From assembly GCF_000007925.1 (NCBI RefSeq), contig NC_005042.1, forward strand, positions 868,001 through 932,000: a DNA stretch of 64,000 nucleotides, given 5' to 3'. The stretch's first letter is position 1; each line of letters starts with the position of its first letter. Position numbers and translations under genes: made by a program. The notes beneath the pieces are model-generated. The model worked only from the letters and a program-made list of their open reading frames with translations. It was not told where the DNA came from and did not search any database. This DNA is from Prochlorococcus marinus subsp. marinus str. CCMP1375 (GTDB lineage: Bacteria > Cyanobacteriota > Cyanobacteriia > PCC-6307 > Cyanobiaceae). This document shows positions 63,013-64,000 of the stretch, piece by piece.

Positions 63013-64000
63013 TTATTTAGAGGATATGGCAACTTCAAAGTTAGAGCTATTAGGCAAATAAGCTTTTTTATCTTGAAACTTTTTTAATAGTCTAATTAAA
63101 GCCGATTCAGCTACTGAATATTGACTATCCTTTTCTGTACCAAGATCAATGCTAGAAAATCTATTACCTTTTATAGATTTCAATTCCACTTCAATATCAG
63201 GAACGATTCCGTATTTATGAATATCAGTACCGCGAGGAGTAAGGTACTTAGCGACAGTAACAGTTAATCCTGAACCATCAACCAATGGTCTAACTGATTG
63301 AACAAGACCCTTACCAAATGTCTTTTTACCAATTAAAATTCCTCTTTTATTATCTTGGATAGCTCCTGACAAGATTTCACTTGCGCTTGCTGAACCTTCA
63401 TTAACTAAAATAGCAATAGGCTTATGTGTCAAAGCATTTCCTCTGGCTCTTCTAACATCAGTAATCCCATCCTTTGTTTTAGTACTTACAATTACTCCTT
63501 TATCTAACAATTGCCTCGAGATATCTATACTTGCCTCCAGTAATCCACCCGGGTTCCCTCTTACATCAATAATATAAGCATCAGGATCATTCCTTTCCAA
63601 TGAGATTAATGCTTTTCGCATTTCCTTAGCTGCATTTGCACTAAACTGTTTTAAGCGTATATATCCAAAATGATTGCCAGAGCTTGATTTATTGATCCTA
63701 CTTACGACAGTACGAATTTCAATTCTGGCCCTGACTAAAGTTAATTTAAAAAATTGATTATCTCTTGAAATTCCTAATTTAACTTCGGTACCTTTTTTAC
63801 CCCTTATCAACTTAACAACATTTTCTATACTCATACCTTTTGTTAAAGTTCCATCTATAGATATAATTTTATCTTTTGCCTTTATGCCAGCTTGAAAGGC
63901 AGGTGTACCTTCAATAGGAGAAATAACTAGTACATCATTATTTTTCTCATCAATAGATATTTGTATTCCAATACCTGTAAGTTCTCCAGAAGTATCTATT
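63013..64000 (-). CDS. C-terminal processing protease (CtpA/S41 family), cut by the window edge
   Basis: The C-terminal 329 residues of a tail-specific serine protease; the gene continues beyond 64000. A PDZ domain (GTPAFQAGIKAKDKIISIDG, LIRGKKGTEVKL) is followed by the S41 core with YIIDVRGNPGGLLEASIDIS and the Ser-Lys catalytic region VNEGSASASEILSGAIQDNK, then KKTFGKGLVQ. CtpA in cyanobacteria trims the C-terminus of pre-D1 in photosystem II; which paralogue this is cannot be told. Confidence 0.9.
   Translation of the reverse strand, partial: IDTSGELTGIGIQISIDEKNNDVLVISPIEGTPAFQAGIKAKDKIISIDGTLTKGMSIENVVKLIRGKKGTEVKLGISRDNQFFKLTLVRARIEIRTVVSRINKSSSGNHFGYIRLKQFSANAAKEMRKALISLERNDPDAYIIDVRGNPGGLLEASIDISRQLLDKGVIVSTKTKDGITDVRRARGNALTHKPIAILVNEGSASASEILSGAIQDNKRGILIGKKTFGKGLVQSVRPLVDGSGLTVTVAKYLTPRGTDIHKYGIVPDIEVELKSIKGNRFSSIDLGTEKDSQYSVAESALIRLLKKFQDKKAYLPNSSNFEVAISSK

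Overview
The window is a compact, strongly AT-rich stretch of a marine picocyanobacterial chromosome, most likely Prochlorococcus. The evidence is gene content: Psb30, AcsF, a Psb32-like TPM protein, a Ycf20-like protein, a CCB2/CCB4-like cofactor assembly factor, a PetP-like protein, a cobalt chelatase, and many small proteins of kinds found in picocyanobacteria. Genes are tightly packed, often overlap by 4 bp, frequently start with GTG or TTG, and rarely show a Shine-Dalgarno sequence. There are no rRNAs, insertion sequences, prophages or CRISPR arrays.

Layout. 0-14.2 kb: a PBP4-type carboxypeptidase, coaD, a flavin-reductase-fold protein, uvrC, hemJ, a PHP phosphoesterase, then cobN, ilvE and metH. 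14.2-17.6 kb: two long gene-poor gaps around an Ap4A-phosphorylase-like gene and an RHH-plus-J-domain fusion with repeated upstream motifs. 17.6-28.4 kb: a TrmA/RumA-type methyltransferase without a usable standard start codon, pheT, rpmG-rpsR, an RNase II, metG, lptC, a CCB-like gene, cobU and trmL. 28.4-36 kb: tRNA-Met, a peroxiredoxin, an FtsH homologue that has lost its zinc site, rpmF, a ycf20-like gene, a HAD phosphatase, recJ and psb30. 36-52.3 kb: a split UPF0016 transporter pair, a degenerate RNase R-like protein, ubiX, acsF, a ferredoxin, tldD-tldE-fmt, terC and mfd. 52.3-56.7 kb: a low-density island of very small genes, DnaA-box-like motifs, a pseudoknot leader and a 6S RNA next to purK. 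56.7-64 kb: purK, aroB, a MidA-like methyltransferase, psb32, a phosphoesterase, nadA and the C-terminal part of a CtpA-type protease.

Functional links. Cobalamin synthesis (cobN, cobU) and use (metH) are both present. Tetrapyrrole and photosystem genes (hemJ, acsF, psb30, psb32, ccb-like, petP-like) are scattered among housekeeping genes. Translation is well represented: pheT, metG, fmt, rpmG, rpsR, rpmF, trmL and the rumA-like gene. DNA repair is covered by uvrC, recJ and mfd.

Most notable observations. (1) An FtsH-family AAA+ protein has lost all three zinc ligands and its first transmembrane helix, and abuts an unknown membrane protein. (2) A second RNase II/R paralogue keeps its S1 domain but has lost its catalytic aspartates. 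(3) Two conserved genes have coding sequence upstream of any ATG, GTG or TTG. (4) A ribbon-helix-helix/J-domain fusion is preceded by repeated motifs. (5) A possible H-type pseudoknot sits next to the start of a 33-residue DUF4278-like peptide. No computation or database search was possible, so family names rest on recognised motifs.
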